A stretch of 64,000 nucleotides of DNA from Mycetohabitans sp. B8 (GCF_021991875.1 NZ_JAHLKR010000016.1:372001-436000), one strand, 5' to 3'; numbered from the stretch's first letter, positions 8,638 to 18,872 are shown. Numbers and translations are program-made. Notes: generated by a model not told the origin, from the letters alone.

Positions 8638-9363
8638 ATGGAAACCAAAAGCCCATCCAAAATCCTCGTGGTCGATGACGATCCCCGTTTGCGCGACCTG
8701 TTGCGTCGCTATCTAGGCGAACAGGGTTTCAACGTATACGTGGCGGAAAACGCGCCTTCGATGAACAAACTGTGGGTCCGCGAGCGCTTCGACCTACTCG
8801 TGCTCGATCTGATGCTGCCTGGCGAGGACGGCCTGTCAATCTGCCGCCGCTTGCGCGGCAGCAACGACCGCACGCCGATCATCATGCTCACGGCAAAGGG
8901 GGAAGATGTGGATCGCATCGTTGGCCTCGAGATGGGTGCAGACGATTATCTCCCGAAACCGTTCAATCCTCGCGAACTCGTTGCGCGCATTCATGCGGTA
9001 TTGCGTCGCCAAGCGCCATCGGAGTTGCCCGGCGCGCCATCGGAGACGGCGGAAGTGTTCGAGTTCGGCGAGTTCGCGCTGAACCTGGCCACCCGCACGC
9101 TGACCAAGAACGGCCAGGAGATCCCGCTGACCACCGGCGAGTTTTCGGTGCTGAAGGTGTTTGCGCGCCATCCGCGTCAGCCGCTGTCGCGAGAAAAGCT
9201 GATGGAACTGGCGCGCGGCCGCGAATACGAGGTGTTCGACCGCAGCCTCGACGTGCAGATTTCGCGGCTGCGTAAGCTCATCGAGCCCGATCCGGGCAGC
9301 CCGCGCTTCATCCAGACCGTATGGGGCCTGGGCTACGTGTTCATTCCCGATGGCGCCGCCTAA
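8638..9363 (+). CDS. ompR: Two-component response regulator OmpR
   Basis: A 241-residue OmpR/PhoB-type regulator. The receiver domain (residues about 8-125) shows the acidic pair in VVDDDPRLRDLL, the phospho-acceptor Asp in LLVLDLMLPGEDG, the conserved Thr in IIMLTAKGEDVDR and the Lys in ADDYLPKPFNPREL. The C-terminal winged helix (about 145-240) has GQEIPLTTGEFSVLKVF, PLSREKLMELARGREY and VDVQISRLRKLIEPDP-like blocks ending in VWGLGYVFIP. The sequence is close to OmpR proper, which controls porin genes in response to osmolarity through EnvZ. A histidine kinase gene of EnvZ type follows 57 nt downstream. Start ATG 8638 gives the usual METK-type opening. Confidence 0.93.
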   Translation: METKSPSKILVVDDDPRLRDLLRRYLGEQGFNVYVAENAPSMNKLWVRERFDLLVLDLMLPGEDGLSICRRLRGSNDRTPIIMLTAKGEDVDRIVGLEMGADDYLPKPFNPRELVARIHAVLRRQAPSELPGAPSETAEVFEFGEFALNLATRTLTKNGQEIPLTTGEFSVLKVFARHPRQPLSREKLMELARGREYEVFDRSLDVQISRLRKLIEPDPGSPRFIQTVWGLGYVFIPDGAA

Positions 9364-9420
9364 GCACGCACCGTGCGCCGCCCACCCCAGCTTGATGGAT
9401 CGTCTCACTGACGCCCTCCT

Positions 9421-10788
9421 GTGATGCGCATTGATCGTCGGTTACTGACACTCGCGTTCGGCGGCTTATTCTGGCGCACCTTCCTGCTGATTGCTTTGTT
9501 GATCGCGGTGAGCCTAGCCGCATGGTTCCAGAGCTTTCGAGTGATTGAGCGCGAGCCGCGCGCCGAGCGCGTCGCGATGCAACTGGTGGCGATCGTCAAG
9601 CTCACGCGCACTGCGCTGCTGTACTCCGACCCGGATCTGCGGCGCGCGCTACTGCAGGACCTAGAAAGCAACGAGGGCATCCGGGTCTACCCGCGTGAGA
9701 CCACCGACCAGTACACGCTGCAGCCGGACGAATCATTAACACGGCTGATCGAGAAGAATATTCGCGCACGGCTCAGCGAGGATACCGTCATCGCCCAGTC
9801 GGTCAATGACATACCGGGCGTGTGGATCAGCTTCAAGATCGATGACGACGACTACTGGGTTGCGCTGGATCGAGATCAACTCGACAACGTCACCGGCCTG
9901 CAATGGTTCGGCTGGGGCACGTTTGCGCTGGCACTGTCGCTGCTCGGGGCGGCATTCATCACGAGTCTGGTGAACCGACCGTTCTCGCGGCTGGCGATGG
10001 CGGCGCGCCGGGTCGGCCAGGGGCACACGCCAGCGCCGCTGCCCGAGCGTGGGCTTGGCGTCGCGGCAGAGACAAACCGCAGCTTTAACCAAATGGTTCG
10101 CGATTTGCAGCAACTCGAGGCGGACCGCGCGCTGATGCTCGCCGGCATCTCGCATGATTTGCGCACGCCGCTGGCCCGCCTGCGGCTCGAAACCGAAATG
10201 AGTCCGTCGGACGACGTGACGAAGGCCGCGATGATCGATGATATCGAGCAGATGGACAGGATCATCGGTCGTTTCCTCGACTATGCGCGTCCGATGCAGC
10301 AGGCGCCAGAGCGTGTCGACCTGTCGTTGGTCGCCAGCGAAGCGGTCGCGCGCATGGCGTCGGAAGACGACGTGCGCATCACCACGCGGCTGTCGCAAGG
10401 CGCGCTGGTCGACGCGGACGCGACCGATCTGCGTCGCGTGGTCGGCAACTTGATCGAAAACGCACGCAAGTACGGGCGCAGCGCCGAGGATGGCATCCCG
10501 CACATCACGATAGAGACGCAACTCGTGCATGCCCGCGTCGAGTTGTCGGTGTTGGACGAGGGCCCGGGCATCCCGGAGGACCAACTTAGCCTGGTGACCC
10601 GCCCGTTCTACCGCGTCGACACGGCCCGCAGTCAGGCGGATGGCACCGGGCTGGGCATGGCGATCGTGCAGCGGCTGGTTAGCCGCCATCACGGCTCTGT
10701 GCGGCTGCGCAACCGCGTGCCCGGTCCCGGGCTAGAGGTCACGATCGATTTTCCGCTCAGCCGCAATGGCCGTCCGGAGCCGGTCTGA
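9421..10788 (+). CDS. envZ: Osmosensory histidine kinase EnvZ-type
   Basis: A 455-residue inner-membrane sensor kinase, partner of OmpR just upstream. TM1 (FWRTFLLIALLIAVSLAAWF, about residues 18-37) and TM2 (FGWGTFALALSLLGAAFITSLV, about 160-181) bracket a periplasmic domain of about 120 residues. After TM2 come a HAMP segment (NRPFSRLAMAARRVGQG), HisKA with the phospho-accepting His in MLAGISHDLRTPLARLRLE, and an HATPase domain with the N-box NLIENARKYG, the G1 box LDEGPGIPED and the G2 box DGTGLGMAIV. EnvZ phosphorylates and dephosphorylates OmpR. Two start codons are adjacent, GTG 9421 and ATG 9424; neither has a strong Shine-Dalgarno sequence. Confidence 0.9.
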   Translation: MMRIDRRLLTLAFGGLFWRTFLLIALLIAVSLAAWFQSFRVIEREPRAERVAMQLVAIVKLTRTALLYSDPDLRRALLQDLESNEGIRVYPRETTDQYTLQPDESLTRLIEKNIRARLSEDTVIAQSVNDIPGVWISFKIDDDDYWVALDRDQLDNVTGLQWFGWGTFALALSLLGAAFITSLVNRPFSRLAMAARRVGQGHTPAPLPERGLGVAAETNRSFNQMVRDLQQLEADRALMLAGISHDLRTPLARLRLETEMSPSDDVTKAAMIDDIEQMDRIIGRFLDYARPMQQAPERVDLSLVASEAVARMASEDDVRITTRLSQGALVDADATDLRRVVGNLIENARKYGRSAEDGIPHITIETQLVHARVELSVLDEGPGIPEDQLSLVTRPFYRVDTARSQADGTGLGMAIVQRLVSRHHGSVRLRNRVPGPGLEVTIDFPLSRNGRPEPV

Positions 10789-10913
10789 TACGCGCATCGG
10801 CGCATGAGCCCGCTTGGCGTGACGCCCAAGCACAGCCCCATTGCACGATGGGCGGATGCCAGCGGGCGGCAGCACCCGACGCCCCCCTTTGCCGCAACCG
10901 CAGCCGCAGCGCC

Positions 10914-11393
<480 letters not shown>

Positions 11394-11468
11394 TCGTCGT
11401 TCTCCTGCTGGGTTGAATGGACTGAGCGCCGCAGCAAGCTGAGCGCGGCGTGACCGGCGTGGCAGTGT

Positions 11469-12206
11469 TCAGCGCGCCGCATCATGTTTGAGGAGCGCTT
11501 CGGCCAACGCGAAATCTTCCGGGTACGTCACCTTGAAGTTGCATAGGCTGCCTTGCACAACCCGGGGCGCGTAGCCCAGCGATTCGAGCGCGGAAGCCTC
11601 GTCGGTCACCGCATGGCCACGCGCCTGTGCCTGTACAAGCGCCTCGCGCAGCGTGCCGATGCGGAACATCTGTGGCGTCTGCGCCTGCCATAGGTTATCG
11701 CGCGGCTCGGTCGCGCCGATACGCGGCGTCGCCGCGCCGTCGCCGCCTGCGGGACACTGCGACGAATTGACCCGCTTGAGCGTGTCGGCCACCGGCATCG
11801 CCACGATGCCGCCAACAGGATCGTCCCGCACGGCAGCCACCAGCGCACGGATCAATTCGGGCGTGATGCCCGGTCGCGCCGCGTCGTGGACCAAGACCCA
11901 GTCATCGTCGCGCGCGCCGAATTCGGCCAGCGCAAGCAGTCCGTTGTGCACCGATGCGTGCCGGGTTTCACCGCCGCAGCGCCTGACCGCGTAGCGCAAC
12001 GCGCCGAAGCGCCGCGGATCAAAATACCCGTCGTCGGGTGCGAGCACCACCAGGGTTTGAGTGAACTCCGAGCATGCATCGAATGCCGCCAGCGAGTAGT
12101 ACAACAGGTTGCGTCCGGCAATCGTCCGGTACTGCTTCGGGATGGGCGAGCCCGCGCGCGAGCCAGTGCCAGCGCAGGGAATCAAAGCAAACAGGCGAGA
12201 GGTCAC
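11469..12206 (-). CDS. ispD: 2-C-methyl-D-erythritol 4-phosphate cytidylyltransferase
   Basis: IspD transfers CMP from CTP to methylerythritol 4-phosphate in the MEP pathway. The 245-residue protein shows the nucleotide-binding start [24 protein letters not shown] (Gly-rich loop, Arg and Lys contact CTP), [32 protein letters not shown] and [19 protein letters not shown], followed by [21 protein letters not shown]. Between LKRV and LWQAQTPQ there is an insertion of about a dozen residues ([20 protein letters not shown]) compared with typical members. It runs divergently from mfd (91-nt gap, probably with both promoters) and is followed by ispF. Confidence 0.96.
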   Translation of the reverse strand: MTSRLFALIPCAGTGSRAGSPIPKQYRTIAGRNLLYYSLAAFDACSEFTQTLVVLAPDDGYFDPRRFGALRYAVRRCGGETRHASVHNGLLALAEFGARDDDWVLVHDAARPGITPELIRALVAAVRDDPVGGIVAMPVADTLKRVNSSQCPAGGDGAATPRIGATEPRDNLWQAQTPQMFRIGTLREALVQAQARGHAVTDEASALESLGYAPRVVQGSLCNFKVTYPEDFALAEALLKHDAAR

Positions 12207-12297
12207 GAAAGTCGCACAATCCGTGCAGAGTCAAAATGAAAGACGGATTTTATAATAGTCGATTCAAGTTGCCGCCCGCAGCCCTCATTGCCTGCTC

Positions 12298-15200
12298 ATG
12301 CCAGATTATTCCGCTACCCCGCCCGATTCACCGTCCGCCCCGTTCGCCTGCCCCGTTCCATTCATCAAGGAGGGCCAGCGCTATGTGTTCGATGGCGCAT
12401 CGGGGTCCGCCGATGCGCTGGCGATTGCGCGCTATTATTTGGCGTATCGCGACCGCATACCGATGCTCGCGCTGATCTGCGCGAGCGCGGTCGATGCGCA
12501 GCGCCTGCAGCAGGAAATCGGCTGCTTCGCGCCCGGCGTGCGCGTGCAGCTTTTACCCGACTGGGAAACCCTGCCGTACGATACTTTCTCGCCGCACCAG
12601 GACCTGATTTCGGAGCGACTCGCCACGTTGCACGACCTGGGCGAAGGACGTTGCGACATTCTGGTCGTGCCGGCCACGACCGCGTTGTACCGGATGCCAC
12701 CAGCCACGTTCATGGCTGCGTACACCTTCGAGTTCAAGCAAGGCCAGCGGCTGGACGAAGCCAAGTTCAAGTCGCGGCTCATGCTGGCCGGCTACGAGCC
12801 CGTGAGCCAGGTCGTGCGTCCGGGCGAATACTGTGTGCGCGGCTCGCTGATCGATTTGTTCCCGATGGGTTCGTCGTTGCCGTACCGGATCGACCTGTTC
12901 GACGACCAGGTTGATTCGATTCGCGCGTTCGATCCCGATACGCAGCGCAGTCTTTACCCGGTGCGCGAAGTACGCCTGCTGCCGGGACGCGAGTTCCCGT
13001 TCGATGAGGCCGCGCGCACTGCATTTCGCAGTCGATGGCGCGCTGAATTCGAAGGCGATCCGTCCCGTGCGCCGATCTACAAGGACATCGGCAATGGCGT
13101 GGCGGCGGCGGGTATCGAATACTACCTGCCACTGTTCTTCGAGGACACCGCGACGCTATTCCACTACCTGCCCAAGCACACGCAGTTGGTGCTAGTCGGC
13201 GATATCGAGGCGTCGATCCGGCATTTCAGCGCCGAGACGAAGCAGCGGCACGCATTTTTGTCACATGACCGCGAGCGTCCGATCCTGGCGCCCGCGCGAC
13301 TGTTCCTATCCGAGCAGGACTTCTTCACGTTGGCCAAGCCGTTTGCGCGGCTCTCGCTCGGTGCGAAGCCCTCGGATGACGCCGAGCGCTGGTCGATGCC
13401 GCTGCCATCGCTGGCAATCGACCGGCACGCACACGATCCGGTCGCCGCACTGCGCCGCTATCTCGACACGGCGGGCCAGCGGGTTCTGCTTGTCGCGGAG
13501 TCAGCCGGACGCCGCGAGACCATCGCCCAATTGCTCGCCGATCACCATCTGCGGGTGTCGCTGTTCGATTCGTTCGACGCGTTCGTACAAGGCAACGCGC
13601 CGTTCGGGCTGGCCGTTGCGCCCGTGGCGTCCGGCTTCGTGCTACCGGCTGAGCATATTGCGCTGGTCACCGAAACCGAGCTGTATGGGCCGCTTGCGCG
13701 CCGCGCCAGCCGTCGGCGCCAGGAACAGGCCAGCGACGTCGATTCGATGGTGCGCGATCTGTCTGAGTTGAAGGTCGGCGACCCTGTCGTTCACAGCCAG
13801 CACGGCGTCGGACGGTACATGGGCCTGGTGACGATGGATCTGGGCGAAGGCGACACCGAGTTCCTGCACTTGGCATATCAAGGCGACAGCAAGCTGTACG
13901 TGCCGGTGTCGCAGTTGCACGTGATCGCTCGCTACGGCGGTGCCGATCCGGACAGCGCGCCACTGCACGCACTCGGCTCGGGCCAATGGGAAAAAGCCAA
14001 GCGGCGCGCCGCCCAGCAGATCCGCGATACCGCAGCGGAGCTGCTGAACCTGTATGCCCGCCGCGCGGCGCGCCAGGGCCACGCGTTCGCACTGGACCCG
14101 CGCGACTACGTACGCTTTGCAGAAAGCTTCGGCTTCGACGAGACGCCGGATCAGGCCGCCGCCATTGCCGCGGTAATCGGCGATATGACCAGTGGCAAGC
14201 CGATGGACCGGCTGGTGTGCGGCGACGTCGGGTTCGGCAAGACCGAAGTGGCGCTGCGTGCAGCCTTCATCGCGGTGCTTGGCGGCAAACAGGTGGCGTT
14301 GTTGTCGCCGACGACGCTGCTGGCCGAGCAGCACGTGCAGACCTTCACCGACCGTTTTGCCGACTGGCCGGTGCGCATCGCTGAGTTGTCGCGCTTCAAG
14401 TCCGCCAAGGAGGTCAGTGCCGCCATCCAGGCAATCAACGACGGCAACGTCGACATTGTGATCGGCACCCACAAGCTGCTGTCCGCGAATGTGCGCTTCA
14501 AGCGCCTGGGACTCGTGATCATCGACGAGGAGCACCGCTTCGGTGTGCGGCAAAAGGAGGCCCTCAAGGCGCTGCGCGCGGAAGTGGACGTGCTGACCTT
14601 GACCGCTACGCCGATCCCTCGCACGCTGGGCATGGCCCTGGAAGGGCTGCGGGACTTCTCGGTGATCGCCACCGCGCCGCAAAAGCGCCTGGCGATCAAG
14701 ACCTTTGTGCGGCGTGAGGAAGACAGCGTGATCCGCGAGGCCATGTTGCGCGAGCTCAAGCGCGGTGGCCAGGTCTACTTTCTGCATAACGAAGTGGAGT
14801 CAATCGACAGCCGTCGTGCGGCGCTCGAAGCGCTGGTGCCCGAAGCCCGCATCGCGGTGGCGCACGGCCAAATGCACGAGCGCGAGCTCGAGCGCGTGAT
14901 GCGCGACTTTGTGGCGCAACGGGCCAACGTGCTGCTGTGCACGACGATTATCGAAACCGGGATCGACGTGCCGAGCGCCAACACGATCTTGATTCATCGC
15001 GCCGATAAATTTGGCTTGGCCCAACTGCACCAGTTGCGGGGCCGTGTCGGTCGCTCCCATCACCAAGCGTACGCCTACTTGCTGGTCAACGACCCACAGT
15101 CGCTGACCCGGCAGGCGCAGCGCCGCCTCGAGGCGATCCAACAAATGGAGGAACTGGGGGCCGGCTTCTATCTCGCGATGCATGATCTGGAGATCCGCGG

Positions 15201-15795
15201 CACTGGGGAGGTGTTGGGCGACAAGCAGTCCGGCGACATCCAAGAAATTGGCTTCCAACTCTATACCGATATGCTCAATGACGCCGTGCGCGCGTTGAAG
15301 GATGGCCGCGAGCCGGACTTGAACGCACCGCTGGCCGCCACGACCGAGATCAACTTGCATGTGCCAGCCATCCTGCCAGCCGATTATTGCAGCGATGTGC
15401 AGGAGCGCCTGTCGCTGTACAAGCGCCTGGCCAATTGCGAAGTAAGCGAGGCCATTGACGGCATCCATGAAGAGCTGGTCGACCGCTTCGGCAAGCTGCC
15501 AGCGCAGGCGCAGGCGCTGATTGAAACGCATCGACTGCGGCTGGCCGCCAAGCCGCTGGGCATCGTCAAGATCGACGCGGCGGAAAGCGCGATTGGGCTG
15601 CAATTCGCGCCGAATCCGCCAATCGACGCAATGCGCATCATCGAAATGGTGCAGAAGCACCGGCACATCAAGCTGGCGGGGCAGGACAAGTTGCGGATCG
15701 AGTGGCACAGTCCTGAGCTGGCGAGCCGGGTCGCCATGGTCAAGGAAACGCTGCGGTCGCTGAGCGCGCCGGGCAAGCAACGGGCCAACGCGTGA
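12298..15795 (+). CDS. mfd: Transcription-repair coupling factor Mfd
   Basis: Mfd removes RNA polymerase stalled at DNA lesions and recruits UvrA, giving preferential repair of transcribed strands. At 1165 residues it is full length. The N-terminal part is the UvrB-like UvrA-binding module (YVFDGASGSADALAIARYYL, then PDWETLPYDTFSPHQDLISERL). The RNA-polymerase interaction domain reads LKVGDPVVHSQHGVGRYMGL (near residue 490). The RecG-like translocase follows, with Walker A CGDVGFGKTEVALRAAF (near residue 640), the DEEH box IIDEEHRFGVRQKE, LTATPIPRTLGMAL and QLRGRVGRSHHQAYAYLL. The C-terminal TRCF domain (residues about 1010-1120) closes the protein. Confidence 0.97.
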   Translation: MPDYSATPPDSPSAPFACPVPFIKEGQRYVFDGASGSADALAIARYYLAYRDRIPMLALICASAVDAQRLQQEIGCFAPGVRVQLLPDWETLPYDTFSPHQDLISERLATLHDLGEGRCDILVVPATTALYRMPPATFMAAYTFEFKQGQRLDEAKFKSRLMLAGYEPVSQVVRPGEYCVRGSLIDLFPMGSSLPYRIDLFDDQVDSIRAFDPDTQRSLYPVREVRLLPGREFPFDEAARTAFRSRWRAEFEGDPSRAPIYKDIGNGVAAAGIEYYLPLFFEDTATLFHYLPKHTQLVLVGDIEASIRHFSAETKQRHAFLSHDRERPILAPARLFLSEQDFFTLAKPFARLSLGAKPSDDAERWSMPLPSLAIDRHAHDPVAALRRYLDTAGQRVLLVAESAGRRETIAQLLADHHLRVSLFDSFDAFVQGNAPFGLAVAPVASGFVLPAEHIALVTETELYGPLARRASRRRQEQASDVDSMVRDLSELKVGDPVVHSQHGVGRYMGLVTMDLGEGDTEFLHLAYQGDSKLYVPVSQLHVIARYGGADPDSAPLHALGSGQWEKAKRRAAQQIRDTAAELLNLYARRAARQGHAFALDPRDYVRFAESFGFDETPDQAAAIAAVIGDMTSGKPMDRLVCGDVGFGKTEVALRAAFIAVLGGKQVALLSPTTLLAEQHVQTFTDRFADWPVRIAELSRFKSAKEVSAAIQAINDGNVDIVIGTHKLLSANVRFKRLGLVIIDEEHRFGVRQKEALKALRAEVDVLTLTATPIPRTLGMALEGLRDFSVIATAPQKRLAIKTFVRREEDSVIREAMLRELKRGGQVYFLHNEVESIDSRRAALEALVPEARIAVAHGQMHERELERVMRDFVAQRANVLLCTTIIETGIDVPSANTILIHRADKFGLAQLHQLRGRVGRSHHQAYAYLLVNDPQSLTRQAQRRLEAIQQMEELGAGFYLAMHDLEIRGTGEVLGDKQSGDIQEIGFQLYTDMLNDAVRALKDGREPDLNAPLAATTEINLHVPAILPADYCSDVQERLSLYKRLANCEVSEAIDGIHEELVDRFGKLPAQAQALIETHRLRLAAKPLGIVKIDAAESAIGLQFAPNPPIDAMRIIEMVQKHRHIKLAGQDKLRIEWHSPELASRVAMVKETLRSLSAPGKQRANA

Positions 15796-15823
15796 GCGGC
15801 GTCACACTATGTCGCGCTCGCAC

Positions 15824-15867
15824 GTCGCGCAACCGCCTGAGTCAAGTCGCGCAACTCCCTGAGTCAA
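15824..15867. repeat. Two tandem 22-bp repeats downstream of mfd
   Basis: Two directly adjacent 22-bp units, 15824-15845 and 15846-15867, both of the form GTCGCGCAAC-NN-CCTGAGTCAA-like, differing at two bases in the middle. They lie in the 169-nt gap between mfd and the deacetylase gene. No function is suggested by the sequence. Confidence 0.75.
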
Positions 15868-15964
15868 ATTCCGTGTGCACGGTGCTAGGGGAATTTACGC
15901 CACGCGGCTTTGGAACGGATTCGTTTTTGGGTATGATCAACTCATAACCACTTGGAGCCACACC

Positions 15965-17218
15965 ATGTCTGCATCCGCGACATCGGCGCCGGCCGGTTCA
16001 TCAGCCGCAGTGCTAGGTACGCCGTCCTCGCCCGAGCTACCCGCCAGTGCCGCCGCCATTGCGTGGACCGAAAAGCTGATTGGCTTCGATACCACGAGCC
16101 GCCTACCCAATCTCGGCTTGATTGAAACAGTACGCGACTACCTACGCTCAGTCGGTCTGGACGCGGCGCTTACGTACGACGAAACAGGCCAATGGGCCAA
16201 CCTGTTCGCCACCGTGCCGGCCCATGATGGCACCTCGCACGGCGGCATCGTGCTGTCCGGCCACACCGACGTAGTACCGGTCGACGGACAGCACTGGGAC
16301 AGCGATCCGTTCGTTGCCCGCGTCCACGACGGTAAGCTTTACGGGCGCGGCAGCTGCGATATGAAAGGGTTCATTGGCACCGCGCTCGCCCTGCTGCCGC
16401 AAATGCAGGCGGCAAAGCTCGCCAAGCCGATTCATTTCGCGCTGTCGTTCGACGAGGAAGTGGGTTGCGCCGGCGCCCCCCTGCTGCTCGCGGATCTGCA
16501 AAAGCGCGGCCTGCGGCCCGAAGGCTGCATCGTCGGCGAGCCAACCAGCATGCGCCCGATCATCGCCCACAAGGGAATCAATGCATACCGCTGTTGTGTG
16601 CGCGGGCACGCGGCCCACTCATCGCTGACACCACAGGGACTCAATGCAATCGAGTATGCGGCGCGGCTGATTTGCCACATACGCGACGTCGCGCAGCGCT
16701 ACCGCTCGCACGGGCCGTTCGACACGCTCTACGATGTGCCGTTTACGACCGCGCAGACCAGTACGATCATCGGTGGCAACGCGATCAACACGGTCCCGGC
16801 GCACTGCGAATTCCAGTTCGAATTCCGCAACCTGCCGACGATGGATCCGCAGGCCATCCTGGCGCAGATCGAGACGTATGCGCGTGATACGTTGCTGCCG
16901 CAGATGCGCCGCGAGCATCCGGACGCCGCTATCGAGATCTCGGAGATCGCCGCCGCCCCGGGGCTGGACGCCAGCGAGCAGGCGGCGATCACGCAACTGG
17001 TACGGGCGCTGACCGCCGACCAGGACAAGCGCAAGGTCGCCTATGGCACCGAGGCCGGCCTGTTCCAGCGCGCCGGGATCCCGACCGTCGTCTGCGGGCC
17101 GGGCAATATTGAGCAGGCCCATAAGCCAAACGAATTTGTTTCGCTCGAGCAACTGGGCGCGAGCGAGTCGTTCATTCGCCAACTGATCACCAGTCTCGAG
17201 GTTCATACGCATGTCTGA
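15965..17218 (+). CDS. argE: Acetylornithine deacetylase (M20 family), ArgE type
   Basis: A 417-residue M20 metallopeptidase-fold amidohydrolase, expected to remove acetate from N-acetylornithine in arginine synthesis. Zinc-site blocks are visible: VLSGHTDVVPVDG (His and Asp ligands, general-base Asp), GRGSCDMKGFIG (bridging Asp), SFDEEVGCAGAP (Glu-Glu), and near the end GPGNIEQAHKPNEFVSLEQL (His ligand). The dimerisation domain includes RGHAAHSSLTPQGLNAI. I chose ATG 15965, preceded by GGAG about 8 nt upstream; a longer upstream frame has no such support. The first 25 or so residues are Ala/Ser-rich. Its last 8 nt overlap the start of the PLP enzyme at 17211, so the two are translationally coupled. 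Confidence 0.87.
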   Translation: MSASATSAPAGSSAAVLGTPSSPELPASAAAIAWTEKLIGFDTTSRLPNLGLIETVRDYLRSVGLDAALTYDETGQWANLFATVPAHDGTSHGGIVLSGHTDVVPVDGQHWDSDPFVARVHDGKLYGRGSCDMKGFIGTALALLPQMQAAKLAKPIHFALSFDEEVGCAGAPLLLADLQKRGLRPEGCIVGEPTSMRPIIAHKGINAYRCCVRGHAAHSSLTPQGLNAIEYAARLICHIRDVAQRYRSHGPFDTLYDVPFTTAQTSTIIGGNAINTVPAHCEFQFEFRNLPTMDPQAILAQIETYARDTLLPQMRREHPDAAIEISEIAAAPGLDASEQAAITQLVRALTADQDKRKVAYGTEAGLFQRAGIPTVVCGPGNIEQAHKPNEFVSLEQLGASESFIRQLITSLEVHTHV

Positions 17219-18278
17219 CTGGGCCGCGCCGCCGCCTGTTTCCAAGCCATTGGCCGCGTCCGCGGTGAACGTATCGACCACGCCCGCGTTGATTGATGGC
17301 CAACGCGTGCCGACGTTGGATGATATCGCCACGCAGCACCTGGCGCTCGCCCCGTGGGTGATTCGTACGCCGACCTTCGATCGCAGCGATTTTCCGTCCC
17401 TCGAAGGCACAACCATCAACTTCAAGTTCGAATTATTCCAGGCCGCGGGCTCCTTCAAAGTGCGTGGCGCGTTCTCCAACCTGTTGGCGCTGAACGACGC
17501 ACAGCGCAGCGCCGGCGTCACGTGCGTAAGCGCCGGCAATCACGCGGCCGCCGTCGCACACGCCGCGATGCGCCTGGGCATCAGCGCTAAGGTGGTGATG
17601 CTCAAGACGGCCTGCCCGGCGCGCGTCGAGCTGTGTCGCCAGTATGGTGCCGAAGTGGTGTTCGCCGACGACGGCGCGCAGGCATTCGACAAAGTCCGAC
17701 GCATCGAGGCGGACGAGCGGCGCTACTTCATCCACCCGTTCAATGGGTATCGCACCGTGCTCGGCACCGCGACGCTCGGCTACGAATGGGCCACGCAGAC
17801 GCCGGCACTGGACGCGGTGATCGTGCCGGTCGGCGGCGGCGGGCTCGGCGCGGGTGTCTCCACCGCGTTGCGCGTGGTGAACCCACGCATTCATGTCTAT
17901 GGCGTCGAGCCGGAAGGGGCCGACGCGATGAGCAAGAGCTTCGCGGCAAACCATACGGTGAAGATGGGCCCGATGCGCAGTGTCGCCGATTCGCTGCTAG
18001 CGCCGCACACCGAGGAGTACAGCTACGTGTTGTGCCGCCGGCACATCGATCGAATGGTCACCGTATCCGATAACCAGCTGCGCGTAGCCATGCTGCGCTT
18101 GTTTGAGCAACTGAAACTGGCTGTCGAGCCTGCGTGCGCGGCGGCGCTCGCCGCACTGCTCGGGCCGCTGCGCGACGCGCTCGAAGGCAAGCGCGTCGGC
18201 GTGCTGCTGTGCGGCACCAACACCGACCCCGATACGCTGTACCAGCACCTGACCTACGCACGCACGCTCTCGAGCTAG
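17211..18278 (+). CDS. PLP-dependent threonine/serine dehydratase family protein
   Basis: A 355-residue fold-type II PLP enzyme. The PLP lysine is in AAGSFKVRGAFSNLLAL (near residue 81), the substrate loop in VSAGNHAAAVAHAA, and the phosphate-binding Gly loop in IVPVGGGGLGAGVSTALR. It lacks the C-terminal ACT-like regulatory domains of biosynthetic IlvA (about 500 residues), so it is closer to catabolic threonine dehydratases, serine dehydratases or racemases. The first 35 or so residues are an unusual, probably disordered extension. Its start overlaps the deacetylase gene by 8 nt, implying co-expression. The exact substrate cannot be read from the sequence, so no gene symbol is given. Confidence 0.82.
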   Translation: MSDWAAPPPVSKPLAASAVNVSTTPALIDGQRVPTLDDIATQHLALAPWVIRTPTFDRSDFPSLEGTTINFKFELFQAAGSFKVRGAFSNLLALNDAQRSAGVTCVSAGNHAAAVAHAAMRLGISAKVVMLKTACPARVELCRQYGAEVVFADDGAQAFDKVRRIEADERRYFIHPFNGYRTVLGTATLGYEWATQTPALDAVIVPVGGGGLGAGVSTALRVVNPRIHVYGVEPEGADAMSKSFAANHTVKMGPMRSVADSLLAPHTEEYSYVLCRRHIDRMVTVSDNQLRVAMLRLFEQLKLAVEPACAAALAALLGPLRDALEGKRVGVLLCGTNTDPDTLYQHLTYARTLSS

Positions 18279-18308
18279 CCGCCCGCCGTCTCCCACGGGG
18301 GCGCTGCA

Positions 18309-18470
18309 TTATGCGGCCGGTGCGACGCGCCGCCGCTGCTGCACTTGCATCGCACGGTTGACGACGATCACTGCAATCGTGACGACAGAGATGAACAGCG
18401 TCGCCAACGCGTTCATTTCCGGATTCAGCCCCAGTCGCACACGCGAGCACACCACCAGCGGCAACGTCGT
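18309..18470 (-). pseudogene. C-terminal relic of a PotC-type polyamine ABC permease
   Basis: The minus strand codes for 53 residues that look like the very end of a spermidine/putrescine permease PotC: TTLPLVVCSRVRLGLNPEMN, then ALATLFISVVTIAVIVVNRAM, which contains the last transmembrane helix. Upstream, in the same frame, the sequence becomes an unrelated Arg/Pro-rich stretch, so about 80 percent of the gene is missing. No other transporter genes are nearby. The rest of the roughly 390-nt gap 18279-18668 shows nothing I can assign. Confidence 0.72.
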
Positions 18471-18668
18471 CGAGCCGGGGCCGGGGCCGGACGCACGGCT
18501 GGTACGGCAGCATCGATTCCCAGCTAGCCTATCCACTGGTGCGCCTGCGGGGCGGCGGCAGTGGACGGCCCCGACTGGCGACAGCATCTCATGGTAAGCG
18601 GGAATAGCCAAAGTGGAAAGTGGATTAAGATGCAGGTTTGCCGCTTCCCGTCTTTTACGGTGTCACCG

Positions 18669-18872
18669 ATGAGTTCTCCCCTTCACTCCCAGCCGGACAG
18701 CCCATGCATCGGCGTATGCTCCACCTTGTTCGACGAAGTCTGCAAAGGCTGTGGCCGGACGGCGGAGGAGGTGTCGAACTGGGTGTTCATGACCGACGAA
18801 GAAAAGCGCGCGGTCTGGGAGCGCATCACACGCGATGGAACTGCGATGCGTTTCACACGCGCCCCCGATTGA
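18669..18872 (+). CDS. DUF1289 family small Cys-containing protein
   Basis: A 67-residue protein with the DUF1289 pattern: SPCIGVCSTLFDEVCKGCGRTAEEVSNWVFM, then TDEEKRAVWERI. Four cysteines (C-x3-C, then C-x2-C) are placed as in a small metal-binding knuckle. The family has no established function; members are short cytosolic proteins common in proteobacteria. The ATG at 18669 was chosen because the family begins a few residues before SPCIGVC. Confidence 0.85.
   Translation: MSSPLHSQPDSPCIGVCSTLFDEVCKGCGRTAEEVSNWVFMTDEEKRAVWERITRDGTAMRFTRAPD

Noticed and set aside
10809-10830. Hairpin GCTTGG/CCAAGC between envZ and ispF as a bidirectional terminator
   Set aside because: Short bulged stem and no T-run on either side.
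13642-15780. Long antisense open frames inside mfd, and similar ones inside tig, clpX and the PKS genes
   Set aside because: They mirror codon structure of high-GC genes, show low-complexity composition and no family motifs.
15824-15867. Possible CRISPR-like repeats
   Set aside because: Only two units, directly adjacent without spacers, and no cas genes.
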